DNA of 64,000 bases from the NCBI RefSeq assembly GCF_014236855.1, contig NZ_CP051261.1:5022001-5086000 (forward strand), in the 5' to 3' direction. The notes below the pieces were generated by a model that worked only from the letters and a program-made list of their open reading frames with translations, searched no databases and had not been told where the DNA came from. The translations under genes and the position numbers were made by a program. The DNA is from Xanthomonas sp. SI (GTDB lineage: Bacteria > Pseudomonadota > Gammaproteobacteria > Xanthomonadales > Xanthomonadaceae). Within the stretch, counting starts at the first letter, position 1. Every line of letters begins with the position of its first letter. Positions 8,781-16,409 of this stretch are shown here, piece by piece.

Positions 8781-9207
8781 CCAGGACGGCTGCCGGAGCC
8801 TATCCGGCAGCCGGATTGCTGGCGCTGACGGGCCGTATCGGCGCAATCGCCACGAGGCGTCGCCGGTGCGCCTCCATGCATGTCGCAGGCCGCCAGCGTC
8901 GGCGGCACCGGCGCAGCCGCGGCATGCCGATCCGCGGCCACGTGAGCGGCGACGCCTGGCGTGTCCGCGACGAGTGCTTGCCACCGCCGGCCGCTGAAGG
9001 CGTCGTGGCGTCATGCCGGATCGGCGCGCCAATGGCGGCTCAGCACCCAGGGGCAGGAGTTGCCTGTCCTTTAAAAGTGTGGAAAAACCTGCGCGCATTG
9101 TGTGATGATCGACACACTTTCATAGCGCGCCTTGGGCATGCCGGACGCTCGCCCGTCCACCTCATTGCGGCGCACCTTTATTGCAACGGACGCCAGAAGG
9201 AAGTTCC
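8781..9207 (+). promoter_or_regulatory. Intergenic region with candidate promoter and Clp site
   Basis: A 427-bp gap without a convincing gene. From about 9065 to 9130 it turns relatively AT-rich and contains the nested inverted repeats AAAGTGTG (9074-9081) and CACACTTT (9113-9120). Inside them is TGTGA-N6-ACACA at 9101-9116, which matches the CRP/Clp consensus TGTGA-N6-TCACA at 9 of 10 positions. It lies about 95 bp before the lipoprotein gene. Confidence 0.6.
9101..9116 (+). promoter_or_regulatory. Candidate Clp (CRP-like) binding site
   Basis: The sequence is TGTGA, six bases (TGATCG), then ACACA. Xanthomonas Clp recognises TGTGA-N6-TCACA. Only one base differs. The position upstream of a monocistronic lipoprotein gene with a good ribosome binding site suggests a regulated promoter; binding is inferred. 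Confidence 0.5.
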
Positions 9208-9690
9208 ATGTTCGATCGGTTCGTGAAGACGACAGCGCCAGCGTTCGCCGCGCGCCCCAGGCGCGATCGCGCCGCCGCCCCTTCCCCCATGAAGACCGTT
9301 CAGCGCATGGTCCTGCTGGCGCTTGCGGCGCTGGCGTTGAGCGGCTGCCAGCCGCGCCAGACCGGCATGTTCTCGACCCTGGAACTGGACAAGGACGGCC
9401 TGCTGTACGGCTACGAGATCTTCATCGTCAAGGCCGATCGCGGCGCCGGCGCCGGCGCCGGCCAGGACTACTACGCGATCGTGCAGTGCGCCGACGGCAA
9501 GGCCGGCCCGCCGGCGATCGGCCAGGTGACGATGACCGCCGACCAGGTGCGCATCGCGCTGCCGTCGCACGCGACGCCGGGCTGCCCCTCCTCCACCTTC
9601 GTCGGCACCGTGGGGTTCAAGGAGCTGGCCGGCCATTTCGCCGGCGGCGAGCAACTGGCGCTGGCGCGCAAGTACAGCTTCTGGGAATGA
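9208..9690 (+). CDS. Putative lipoprotein of unknown function
   Basis: I do not recognise the family. A hydrophobic segment ending LALSGC (lipobox, Cys near residue 47 from this start) marks a lipoprotein signal. The mature part of about 114 residues is polar, has a GAGAGAG run, and has two Cys (VQCADG, TPGCPSS) that could form a disulfide. Two starts compete: the ATG at 9208 has a strong AGAAGGAAG site, but leaves an unusually long, Arg-rich region before the signal; the ATG at 9289 gives a textbook signal peptide but has no visible ribosome binding site. A candidate Clp site lies upstream. Confidence 0.75.
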   Translation: MFDRFVKTTAPAFAARPRRDRAAAPSPMKTVQRMVLLALAALALSGCQPRQTGMFSTLELDKDGLLYGYEIFIVKADRGAGAGAGQDYYAIVQCADGKAGPPAIGQVTMTADQVRIALPSHATPGCPSSTFVGTVGFKELAGHFAGGEQLALARKYSFWE

Positions 9691-9804
9691 ACGCGTTTCC
9701 TCCAGCGCGTGCGTCCGGCGCTTGATGCCGTGCCGCGGCGCGGCTTGACGCTGCGCCCAGGCCGCGAAACCATCCTCGACCATCGCCCCGTCCTGGAACA
9801 TCCC

Positions 9805-10191
9805 ATGAAGCGCGTCACCGGCATTGGCGGCATATTCTTCAAGGCCAACGACGCTGCGGCGTTGCAGGCCTGGTACAAGCGGCACCTGGGCATCGATGTG
9901 CAGGCGTGGGGCGGCACGGCGTTCCCCTGGACCGACGCTGCCGGCACGCCGGTCGCCGGCAGCACCATCTGGTCGATCGGCGCGGCGCAAGGCGATCAGT
10001 TCGCGCCCAGCACAGCGCCTTTCATGATCAATTACCGGGTCGAGGATCTGCATGCGCTGGTCGCGGTATTGCGCGAGGAAGGCTGCAACGTGCTCGAGCG
10101 CGTGGACGATTCCGAATACGGGAAATTCGCCTGGGTCATCGATCCGGAAGGTAACAAGGTGGAGCTTTGGCAACCGCCTGCCGGGCAGTGA
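9805..10191 (+). CDS. VOC (glyoxalase/bleomycin-resistance) family protein
   Basis: A 128-residue single vicinal-oxygen-chelate protein. It begins MKRVTGIGGIFFKANDAAAL and has AWYKRHLGIDVQAWGG, and the closing FAWVIDPEGNKVELWQPP places the metal-binding Glu in the last strand, as in glyoxalase-like enzymes. The function (dioxygenase, isomerase or resistance) cannot be told. I chose the ATG at 9805, where family similarity begins; an upstream in-frame ATG at 9709 adds 32 residues of shadow. Confidence 0.9.
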   Translation: MKRVTGIGGIFFKANDAAALQAWYKRHLGIDVQAWGGTAFPWTDAAGTPVAGSTIWSIGAAQGDQFAPSTAPFMINYRVEDLHALVAVLREEGCNVLERVDDSEYGKFAWVIDPEGNKVELWQPPAGQ

Positions 10192-10364
10192 GCCGCCAGG
10201 CTGCATCGGCGGGCGCTGCGACTGTGGGCGCCCAGCATCCCCCGCGGCCACGATTGCAGACGAAGCCGACGCCAGGCGCCGCCGGGGTGTAACCGCGCCG
10301 CGCTGCGAACAAGGGCGACCCAGTGGCCTGCAACGGCGCTAAAGTGGCGGCCCGATTGCCGGAC

Positions 10365-11405
10365 ATGCCCTCCGTGACGCCCAAGTTCTGGCTGCTGCAA
10401 GCGTTCGGCTGGTCGCTGTTCCTGTCGATCGCCTACGCCGCGCGTCCGAGCGAAGCGGCGGTCGCCGATGCGCTGCAGTTCATGGCGATGTGCGCCTTGA
10501 GTGCGGCCGGGCTGGCGGGAAGCCTGGGGTTGCGCTGGCTCTACCGGCGATTGCAGGCCGATGGCTATGGCGATGTGCGCTGGCTGGGCATCCTGTTTGC
10601 CGCAAGCGTGCTGGCGGCCGTGGCGATCGACCTGCTGTTCCACGCCGCGCTGTCCCTGGGCGCAGGCCTGGCCCCGGCCCTGGCGGCGCTGCGGGAAGCG
10701 CAGCCGGCGATGTCGCGCGCGCCGCTGCTGGCCGTGGCGTATATCGCCTGGAGCCTGCTGTACCTGGCCATCAGCCGGCAGACCCGGCTGCAGCAGGCGG
10801 CCCGCACCCAACGCGATCTGCAGCTGGCGTTGAAGGACGCGCAACTGCAGCGCCTGCTGGGTCAGCTGAGCCCGCATTTCACCTTCAATACGCTCAACAA
10901 CATCCGCGCGTTGATCCTCAAGGACCCGGAAGCGGCGCGCGAGCAACTGACGCGCTTTGCCGCCACGCTGCGCTATCAGTTCTCCGGCGGCGACGAGGCC
11001 CTGGTGTCGGTACGCGAAGAACTCGAGGTGGTGCGCGACTACCTGGGCCTGGTCGGCCTGCAGCTGGGCGCGCGGCTGCGCTACCAGGAACAGGTGGACC
11101 CGCAGGCGCTGGCGATGCGCGTGCCGCGCTTCTGCCTGCAGCTGCTGGTGGAGAATGCGATCAAGCATGGCCTGGGGCCGAGCAGCACCGGCGGCGAACT
11201 GCAGGTCTGCGTGGCGATGCAACGCGGCGGCCTGCACCTGGAGGTGCGCAATAGCGGCCGGCTGCGCAGCGACGACGGACAAGGCACCGGCTTGAACAAC
11301 CTGCGCCAGCGCCTGCTGCTGTCGTTCGGGCCTGGCGCCGGCTTGCACCTGGTTCAAGAGGAAGAGTGCGTGGTGGCCAGCGTGTGGATAGGAGCGGCGG
11401 CGTGA
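10365..11405 (+). CDS. LytS/YehU-type sensor histidine kinase
   Basis: A 346-residue membrane sensor kinase. The first 135 residues hold about four membrane segments (FWLLQAFGWSLFLSIAYA, ALQFMAMCALSAAGLAG, LGILFAASVLAAVAIDLLFH, LLAVAYIAWSLLYLAI). A His-kinase domain of the LytS class follows, with the phosphoacceptor His171 in QLSPHFTFNTLNNIR and the N-box LLVENAIKHGL. The usual PHFLFN is PHFTFN here. The ATPase G-box is short (GTGLNNLRQRL), as usual for this class. The GTG start of the response regulator overlaps the stop codon by four bases, so they are a coupled pair. Confidence 0.93.
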   Translation: MPSVTPKFWLLQAFGWSLFLSIAYAARPSEAAVADALQFMAMCALSAAGLAGSLGLRWLYRRLQADGYGDVRWLGILFAASVLAAVAIDLLFHAALSLGAGLAPALAALREAQPAMSRAPLLAVAYIAWSLLYLAISRQTRLQQAARTQRDLQLALKDAQLQRLLGQLSPHFTFNTLNNIRALILKDPEAAREQLTRFAATLRYQFSGGDEALVSVREELEVVRDYLGLVGLQLGARLRYQEQVDPQALAMRVPRFCLQLLVENAIKHGLGPSSTGGELQVCVAMQRGGLHLEVRNSGRLRSDDGQGTGLNNLRQRLLLSFGPGAGLHLVQEEECVVASVWIGAAA

Positions 11406-12106
11406 TCGAAGCGGTGATCGTGGAGGATTCGGAACTGGCGCGTTTCGAGTTGCAGCATCAACTCAAGGCCTATCCGCAGGTGAACGTGGTCGGCCACGCG
11501 GCCGACGTGGAGGCGGCGGTCGCGCTGATCGAAGCGGTCGCACCCGATGTGGTGTTCCTGGATATCGACCTGCCCGGCGGCAATGCCTTCGACGTGCTCG
11601 AACGCCTGTCGCAGGTGCCGCGCATCGTCTTCACCACCGCCTTCGATGCCTATGCGCTGAAGGCCTTCGCATTCAACACCGTGGATTACCTGCTCAAGCC
11701 GATCGAACCGCAGCGGCTCGCGCAGGCGATCCAGAAACTGTCCGAGTCGATGCCGGCGAGCCCGGCGCGGCGTTCGATGGACAGCGCCATCTTCATCAAG
11801 GACGGCGAGCACTGCTTCCTGGTCAAGCCGCGCGACGTACGCGTCATCGAGGCGGTCGGGAACTACAGCCGGGTCCACTTCCAGCAGCATGCGCCGCTGC
11901 TGTATCGCCCGCTCGGCGCGATCGAGGCGCAGCTGGCGCCGGAAAAGTTCTTCCGCGCCAGCCGCAAGTACATCGTCAATCTCGACTACGTGGAGCAGGT
12001 GGCGCCCTGGAGCAACGGCGGCCTGCTGCTCACGCTGCGCGGCGGGTTGGAGGTGGAGGTATCGCGGCGGCAGAGCGCGCGCTTCAGGGAACTGTTGAGC
12101 CTGTAG
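11402..12106 (+). CDS. LytTR-family response regulator
   Basis: A 234-residue response regulator with an N-terminal receiver (acidic pair E8-D9, phosphoacceptor D54 in VFLDIDLPGG, and the conserved Lys in LLKPIE) and a C-terminal LytTR DNA-binding domain (FIKDGEHCFLVKPRDVRVIE, then FFRASRKYIVNLDYVEQV). The start is GTG at 11402, preceded by AGGAG at about 11387-11391, and overlaps the kinase stop as GTGA. It is the partner of the LytS-like kinase. Its 3' end overlaps that of the convergent serine hydrolase gene by 23 bp. The target promoters are unknown. Confidence 0.94.
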   Translation: MIEAVIVEDSELARFELQHQLKAYPQVNVVGHAADVEAAVALIEAVAPDVVFLDIDLPGGNAFDVLERLSQVPRIVFTTAFDAYALKAFAFNTVDYLLKPIEPQRLAQAIQKLSESMPASPARRSMDSAIFIKDGEHCFLVKPRDVRVIEAVGNYSRVHFQQHAPLLYRPLGAIEAQLAPEKFFRASRKYIVNLDYVEQVAPWSNGGLLLTLRGGLEVEVSRRQSARFRELLSL

Positions 12107-13469
12107 CCGCATCCGCCTCGCGCACGCCGGTGCTGTCGCCCATCAGCCGGTCGTGCAAGGTCATCGTGGGCCGGCCAGCGCGGTCCTGGCCGAAGCTCAA
12201 CGCATCCAGTCCACCGTCCAGATAGTAGCGGCCGTCCGCATGCGCCTGCAGCGGCAGCGCATCCTCGCCGTCGCGCTGCAGCTGCAGGCGGCCATCCACT
12301 TGCGCAAGCGTGCGGGCGCCGTCGGCGAACCGATACTGCCCGGTGCGGCCCGGCGGCAGCGCAGGCGCCGGGTCCGTGCCGGCATACGGCCGCCCGGCCG
12401 CCATCGCCGCCAGGCGCACGGCCAGCGTGGTGGGATCCAGGAACTCGGCATTGGTGAGCACCGCCACGAACACGTCCGGCTCGCCGATGCGCACCACGTA
12501 GCTGTTGAAGCCGTTGATGAAGCCGCCGTGCTCCACGTCCGGCAACCCGTTCGCCTGGCCGATGATCCAGCCGAAGCCATAGGGCGACAGGGTGCCGTCG
12601 GCGAGCTTGGTCTTGGCCATGGCCTGGGCGAACGCAGCGGCCGGCAGCAGCGTGGCGTCGCGCAGCGCGCGGTGCCAGATCGCCAGGTCGTCCACGCTGC
12701 TGATCAGGCCGCCGGCGCCCTGCGGCTGCGACATGCTGATGAAGTCTGCGTTCTGCAGCGCCTGCCCGGCACGGCGGTAGCCATGGGCGCGGTGCGGGAT
12801 CAGCGCCAGGTGATCGTCGTAGCGCGTGTGGGTCATGCCCAGCGGCTGGAAGATCGCCTGCTGCATGTAGGCCGCGTAGGGCTGGCCGGTGAGGCGTTCG
12901 ATCAGGTGGGTCAGCACGATGTAGTTGGAATTGCTGTAGCGGAACCGCGTGCCCGGCGCGAACTCCAGCGGCAGGTCCTGGAAGTACCCGATCAGGCGCA
13001 TGGCGTCGGTGTCCTCGCGGCGCGCGGCGCGCGAGGCGGGGATGCTGCTGACGTTCTTGATGCCCGAGGTATGCGTCAGCAGCTGGCGGATCGTCACCTT
13101 CGCCAATGGGCCGTGCAATGCCGGATCCAGTGACAGCAGCGTCGCCTCCAGGTCCAGCTTGCCGGCCTGGACCAGCTGTAGCACCGCCACCGCGGTGAAC
13201 TGCTTGGTGACCGATGCCAGGCGCAATGCCGACTCCGGCTGCATCGGCACGCCATTCTCCACATCGGACATGCCATAGGCCTGGCGCAGCAGCACCCGAT
13301 CGCCACGGGTCACCAGCACCACGCCACCTGGCCCGGCGTCCTTGAAGAAGTCCGTGGCCGCCTGGGCCAGGCCAGCCTCCGCTGAGGCCGTGGCCGCTCC
13401 CGCCGCGGCATGCGCGGTGCCGGCCATGGCCAGGACCGCTGCCAGCAACCACGTCAAACGATATGTCAT
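12084..13469 (-). CDS. Exported serine hydrolase (beta-lactamase/class C fold)
   Basis: A 461-residue protein. It has a signal peptide (LTWLLAAVLAMAGTAHAAA) and a serine beta-lactamase/transpeptidase domain. The SxxK motif is SVTK, within RLASVTKQFTAVAVLQLVQ, and the YxN motif appears as RYSNSNYIVL. Other marks are LLTHTSGI and a GGF/HGG region (EHGGFINGFNSY). A small C-terminal beta domain follows. Such proteins are often D-Ala peptidases or esterases rather than true beta-lactamases. The ATG at 13467-13469 has a good AAGGGGAAGG site. The gene is convergent with and overlaps the LytTR regulator by 23 bp. Confidence 0.92.
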   Translation of the reverse strand: MTYRLTWLLAAVLAMAGTAHAAAGAATASAEAGLAQAATDFFKDAGPGGVVLVTRGDRVLLRQAYGMSDVENGVPMQPESALRLASVTKQFTAVAVLQLVQAGKLDLEATLLSLDPALHGPLAKVTIRQLLTHTSGIKNVSSIPASRAARREDTDAMRLIGYFQDLPLEFAPGTRFRYSNSNYIVLTHLIERLTGQPYAAYMQQAIFQPLGMTHTRYDDHLALIPHRAHGYRRAGQALQNADFISMSQPQGAGGLISSVDDLAIWHRALRDATLLPAAAFAQAMAKTKLADGTLSPYGFGWIIGQANGLPDVEHGGFINGFNSYVVRIGEPDVFVAVLTNAEFLDPTTLAVRLAAMAAGRPYAGTDPAPALPPGRTGQYRFADGARTLAQVDGRLQLQRDGEDALPLQAHADGRYYLDGGLDALSFGQDRAGRPTMTLHDRLMGDSTGVREADAATGSTVP

Positions 13470-13875
13470 GCGCCTTCCCCTTGGTGATGTGGGGCAAGGC
13501 TGGCGCGCCCGGGCGCCGCACTCCAGCGACCTATGACGGACGGGCGGCACGCCGCGTGAGCGGTCGTCGGAACGGACGAGTGGCGGCGCGGGCGCGGAAT
13601 CCGCGCGGCAAACGCAGACGTTGCAGCGCCGGCTGGCCGGCGGGTCCCGCGGATGCGCCAGCGGGGAAGGCCGCCGCCGCGGAGCGCTTGCGTGCTTGCA
13701 GGCCCACTCGCCAAGCGCCGCGCCACGTGCCGCGGCACGCGGCGCGGCGACGAAGAGCAGGGCCAGGGCGTGCGGCCGATTCCCGAGCAAGCCGCTCTGG
13801 AATGGAAGACGCGGCCTAGGACTATTGACGCGATCGGGACTCGGCAACGTGGCCCATCCCGATCGCGCTAACAGC
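13470..13875. other. Intergenic region between uvrD and the serine hydrolase gene
   Basis: About 405 bp with no convincing gene. It lies downstream of uvrD and upstream of the serine hydrolase, both minus strand, so it should contain the hydrolase promoter. It also has a strong imperfect inverted repeat at 13716-13749. Confidence 0.5.
13716..13749 (-). terminator. Strong GC-rich hairpin downstream of uvrD
   Basis: Left arm CGCCGCGCC-AC-GTGCCG pairs with right arm CGGCAC-GC-GGCGCGGCG: a stem of about 17 pairs with one mismatch and almost no loop. It lies 127 bp beyond the uvrD stop codon. No T-run follows on the minus strand, so it is not a classical intrinsic terminator; it may only protect the mRNA end. 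Confidence 0.4.
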
Positions 13876-16077
13876 CTAGATCACCGTCAGATTGGCGTAC
13901 GCCATCACCAGCCACTTCGCGCCGACCTCGTCGAACTGCACCTGCACGCGCGCGTGCGCGCCGTTGCCTTCGTAATCGATGACCACGCCGCCGCCGAACT
14001 TGGGATGCTGCACGTTGGCGCCGAGCCGGATCGCCGGCGCTTCGATGGCGCTGTGGCCGAGGTTGCGCGGCGCGCCCAGCGAGGCATTGCGCGACACCTG
14101 CACCTTCGGCCGCACTTCGTGCAGCAGCTCGCGCGGGATCTCGCGCAGGAAGCGCGAAGGCACGTTGTAGTTGTCCTGGCCATGGATGCGCCGCGACTCG
14201 GCGTAGCTGAGCACCAGCTTGTGGCGGGCGCGGGTGATGCCGACGTAGGCCAGGCGCCGCTCTTCTTCCAGGCGCCCGCTCTCCTCCAGCGAACGCGCGC
14301 TGGGGAACAGGCCATCCTCCATGCCGACCAGGAACACCAGCGGGAACTCCAGGCCCTTGGCCGAATGCAGCGTCATCAGCTGCACGCCCTCTTCGCCGGC
14401 CTGGGCCTGGCCTTCGCCGGCCTCCAGCGAGGCATAGGCCAGGAACGCGACCAGCTCAGTCATCGCCTGGCGGCCCTCGTCGGCGTCCTCGTCGTTGTCG
14501 GCGCGCACGAAGCGCGAGGCGACCGAGACCAGTTCGTCGAGGTTGTCGGTGCGCGATTCCGAATCCAGCCCGCCGCGGCTTTCCTTGCTCCAGTGCTCGC
14601 GCAGCGCCGAGCGCGCCAGCACCTGGTCGATCTGCTCCGGCAACGGCAGGCCGGCCACTTCGGCGGACAACTGCTCGATCAGCCCCAGGAACTGCGCCAG
14701 CGCATTGCGCGCCCGCGCGGCCAGGTCGCCGCCCTGCTGCGCGGCCTGTTGCGCGGCGGCCCACAGCGACAGCGACTGCGCGCGCGCCAGGCGCCGCACT
14801 TCGTCCAGGGTGCGGTCGCCGATGCCGCGCGTGGGCGTGTTCACCGCGCGCTCGAACGCCGCGTCGTCGGCACGGTTGGCGACCATGCGCAGGTAGGCCA
14901 GGGTGTCCTTGATTTCGGCGCGCTCGAAGAAGCGCATGCCGCCGTAGACGCGGTACGGCACCTGCTCGGCGATCAGCGATTCTTCGAACGCGCGCGACTG
15001 CGCGTTGCTGCGGTAGAGCACCGCCGCCTCGCTGTAGCTGCCGCCGTCGCGCACCCACTGGCGCACGCGCTCGACCACGTAGCGCGCCTCGTCGATCTCG
15101 TTGTAGGCCGCGTACAGGTCGATCGGGTCGCCGTCGCCCGAATCGGTCCACAGCTGCTTGCCGATGCGGTCCGGGTTGTGCGCGATCACCGCGTTGGCGG
15201 CGTTGAGGATGTTGGCGCTGGAGCGGTAGTTCTGCTCCAGGCGGATGGTCTGCGCGTTCGGGAAATCCTTCAGGAAGCGCTGCACGTTCTCGACCTTGGC
15301 GCCGCGCCAGCCGTAGATCGCCTGGTCGTCGTCGCCGACCACGAACACACGCCCCGTGTCCCCAGCGAGCACGCGCACGAACGCGTACTGGATCGCGTTG
15401 GTGTCCTGGAACTCGTCGACCAGGATCTCGCTGAAGCGGCTGCGGTAATGCGCCAGCAATGCCGGGTTGTCGCGCAGCAGCTCGTGCGCGCGCAGCAGCA
15501 GCTCGGCGAAATCGACCAGGCCCGCACGGTCGCAGCGCTCCTGGTACAGCGCGTAGGCGCTGCGCAAGGTAGTGGTCCACTCGTCGCGCGGCTCGGGCTG
15601 GATGTGCTGCGCACGCCGGCCCTCGTCCTTCTGCTGGTTGATCCACCACACGATCTGCTTGGGCGGGAACTTGCCCTCGTCCAGTTCCAGCTGCTGCACG
15701 ACGCGCTTGACCAGGCGCAGCTGGTCGTCCGAATCCAGCACCTGGAAGCTTTCCGGCAGCTTGGCGTCGGGCCAGTGCAGGCGCAGCAGGCGATGCGCCA
15801 GGCCGTGGAAAGTGCCGATCCACATGCCGCGGCTGCCGTTGCGCAATTGCAGGTCGGTGCGGTGGCGCATCTCGCCAGCCGCCTTGTTGGTGAAGGTGAC
15901 CGCAAAGATGCCGTGCACCGGCACGCCGTGGACTTCGTTGAGCCAGGCGATGCGGTGGGTGAGCACGCGCGTCTTGCCGGACCCGGCGCCGGCCAGGACC
16001 AGGTAATGGCCGGACGGGGCGGAGACGGCCTCGCGCTGGGCGGGGTTCAGATCATCGAGCAAATGGGAGACATCCAC
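13876..16077 (-). CDS. uvrD: DNA helicase II, UvrD
   Basis: A 733-residue superfamily 1A helicase, used in nucleotide excision and mismatch repair as a 3'-5' translocase. Q-motif LNPAQREAV is followed by Walker A GAGSGKT (residues 30-36), IFAVTFTNKAAGEM (Ia), LVDEFQDTNAIQYAF (II), VGDDDQAIYGWRGA (III), RLEQNYRSS (IV), VQLMTLHSAKGLEFPLVFLVG (V, near residue 570) and EERRLAYVGITRAR (VI). The C-terminal tail includes a QHPKFGGG-like Tudor region (VQHPKFGGGVVIDYEG) that binds RNA polymerase in E. coli UvrD. The start is GTG at 16075-16077. Confidence 0.97.
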   Translation of the reverse strand: MDVSHLLDDLNPAQREAVSAPSGHYLVLAGAGSGKTRVLTHRIAWLNEVHGVPVHGIFAVTFTNKAAGEMRHRTDLQLRNGSRGMWIGTFHGLAHRLLRLHWPDAKLPESFQVLDSDDQLRLVKRVVQQLELDEGKFPPKQIVWWINQQKDEGRRAQHIQPEPRDEWTTTLRSAYALYQERCDRAGLVDFAELLLRAHELLRDNPALLAHYRSRFSEILVDEFQDTNAIQYAFVRVLAGDTGRVFVVGDDDQAIYGWRGAKVENVQRFLKDFPNAQTIRLEQNYRSSANILNAANAVIAHNPDRIGKQLWTDSGDGDPIDLYAAYNEIDEARYVVERVRQWVRDGGSYSEAAVLYRSNAQSRAFEESLIAEQVPYRVYGGMRFFERAEIKDTLAYLRMVANRADDAAFERAVNTPTRGIGDRTLDEVRRLARAQSLSLWAAAQQAAQQGGDLAARARNALAQFLGLIEQLSAEVAGLPLPEQIDQVLARSALREHWSKESRGGLDSESRTDNLDELVSVASRFVRADNDEDADEGRQAMTELVAFLAYASLEAGEGQAQAGEEGVQLMTLHSAKGLEFPLVFLVGMEDGLFPSARSLEESGRLEEERRLAYVGITRARHKLVLSYAESRRIHGQDNYNVPSRFLREIPRELLHEVRPKVQVSRNASLGAPRNLGHSAIEAPAIRLGANVQHPKFGGGVVIDYEGNGAHARVQVQFDEVGAKWLVMAYANLTVI

Positions 16078-16409
16078 CGGGGTATTTTACCGGTTGCGGC
16101 GGCGCACCGGCTGCGACCGGGCAACCGGATCGCGAAAAAGCGGCCGCGGCGGCGCGTTCACCCCGCCGGGAGCAGCCGGCCGGCGACGATCGCCACGCAC
16201 ACGCGCAGCGTCGGCCACGGCAAGACGGACAGGCCGCTGCCGCCCGGCTGCCGTCGATCAGGCGCTGCAGGCGGCCATCGTCGACGCCTGCGCGCCAGGA
16301 ACCGAGCATGCGGCCGATCCCCATGCGGCGCCTGCGGCAGCGCCTTCGCGGCGTCCAAAGCCGACGGGACTGGCTTAAGATCCGCACTCCCAATACCCGC
16401 ACCGGCATC
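16078..16409. other. Divergent intergenic region between uvrD and the dikinase-like gene
   Basis: About 330 bp with no convincing gene. It must hold the promoters for uvrD (minus) and the dikinase-like gene (plus). TAAAAT sits about 12 bp before the uvrD start, so the uvrD leader may be very short. No operators were recognised. Confidence 0.45.

Noticed and set aside
9289..9690. Lipoprotein starting at the ATG at 9289 as the only model
   Set aside because: It gives the better signal peptide, but no ribosome binding site is visible, so the upstream ATG with a strong site was kept and the doubt recorded.
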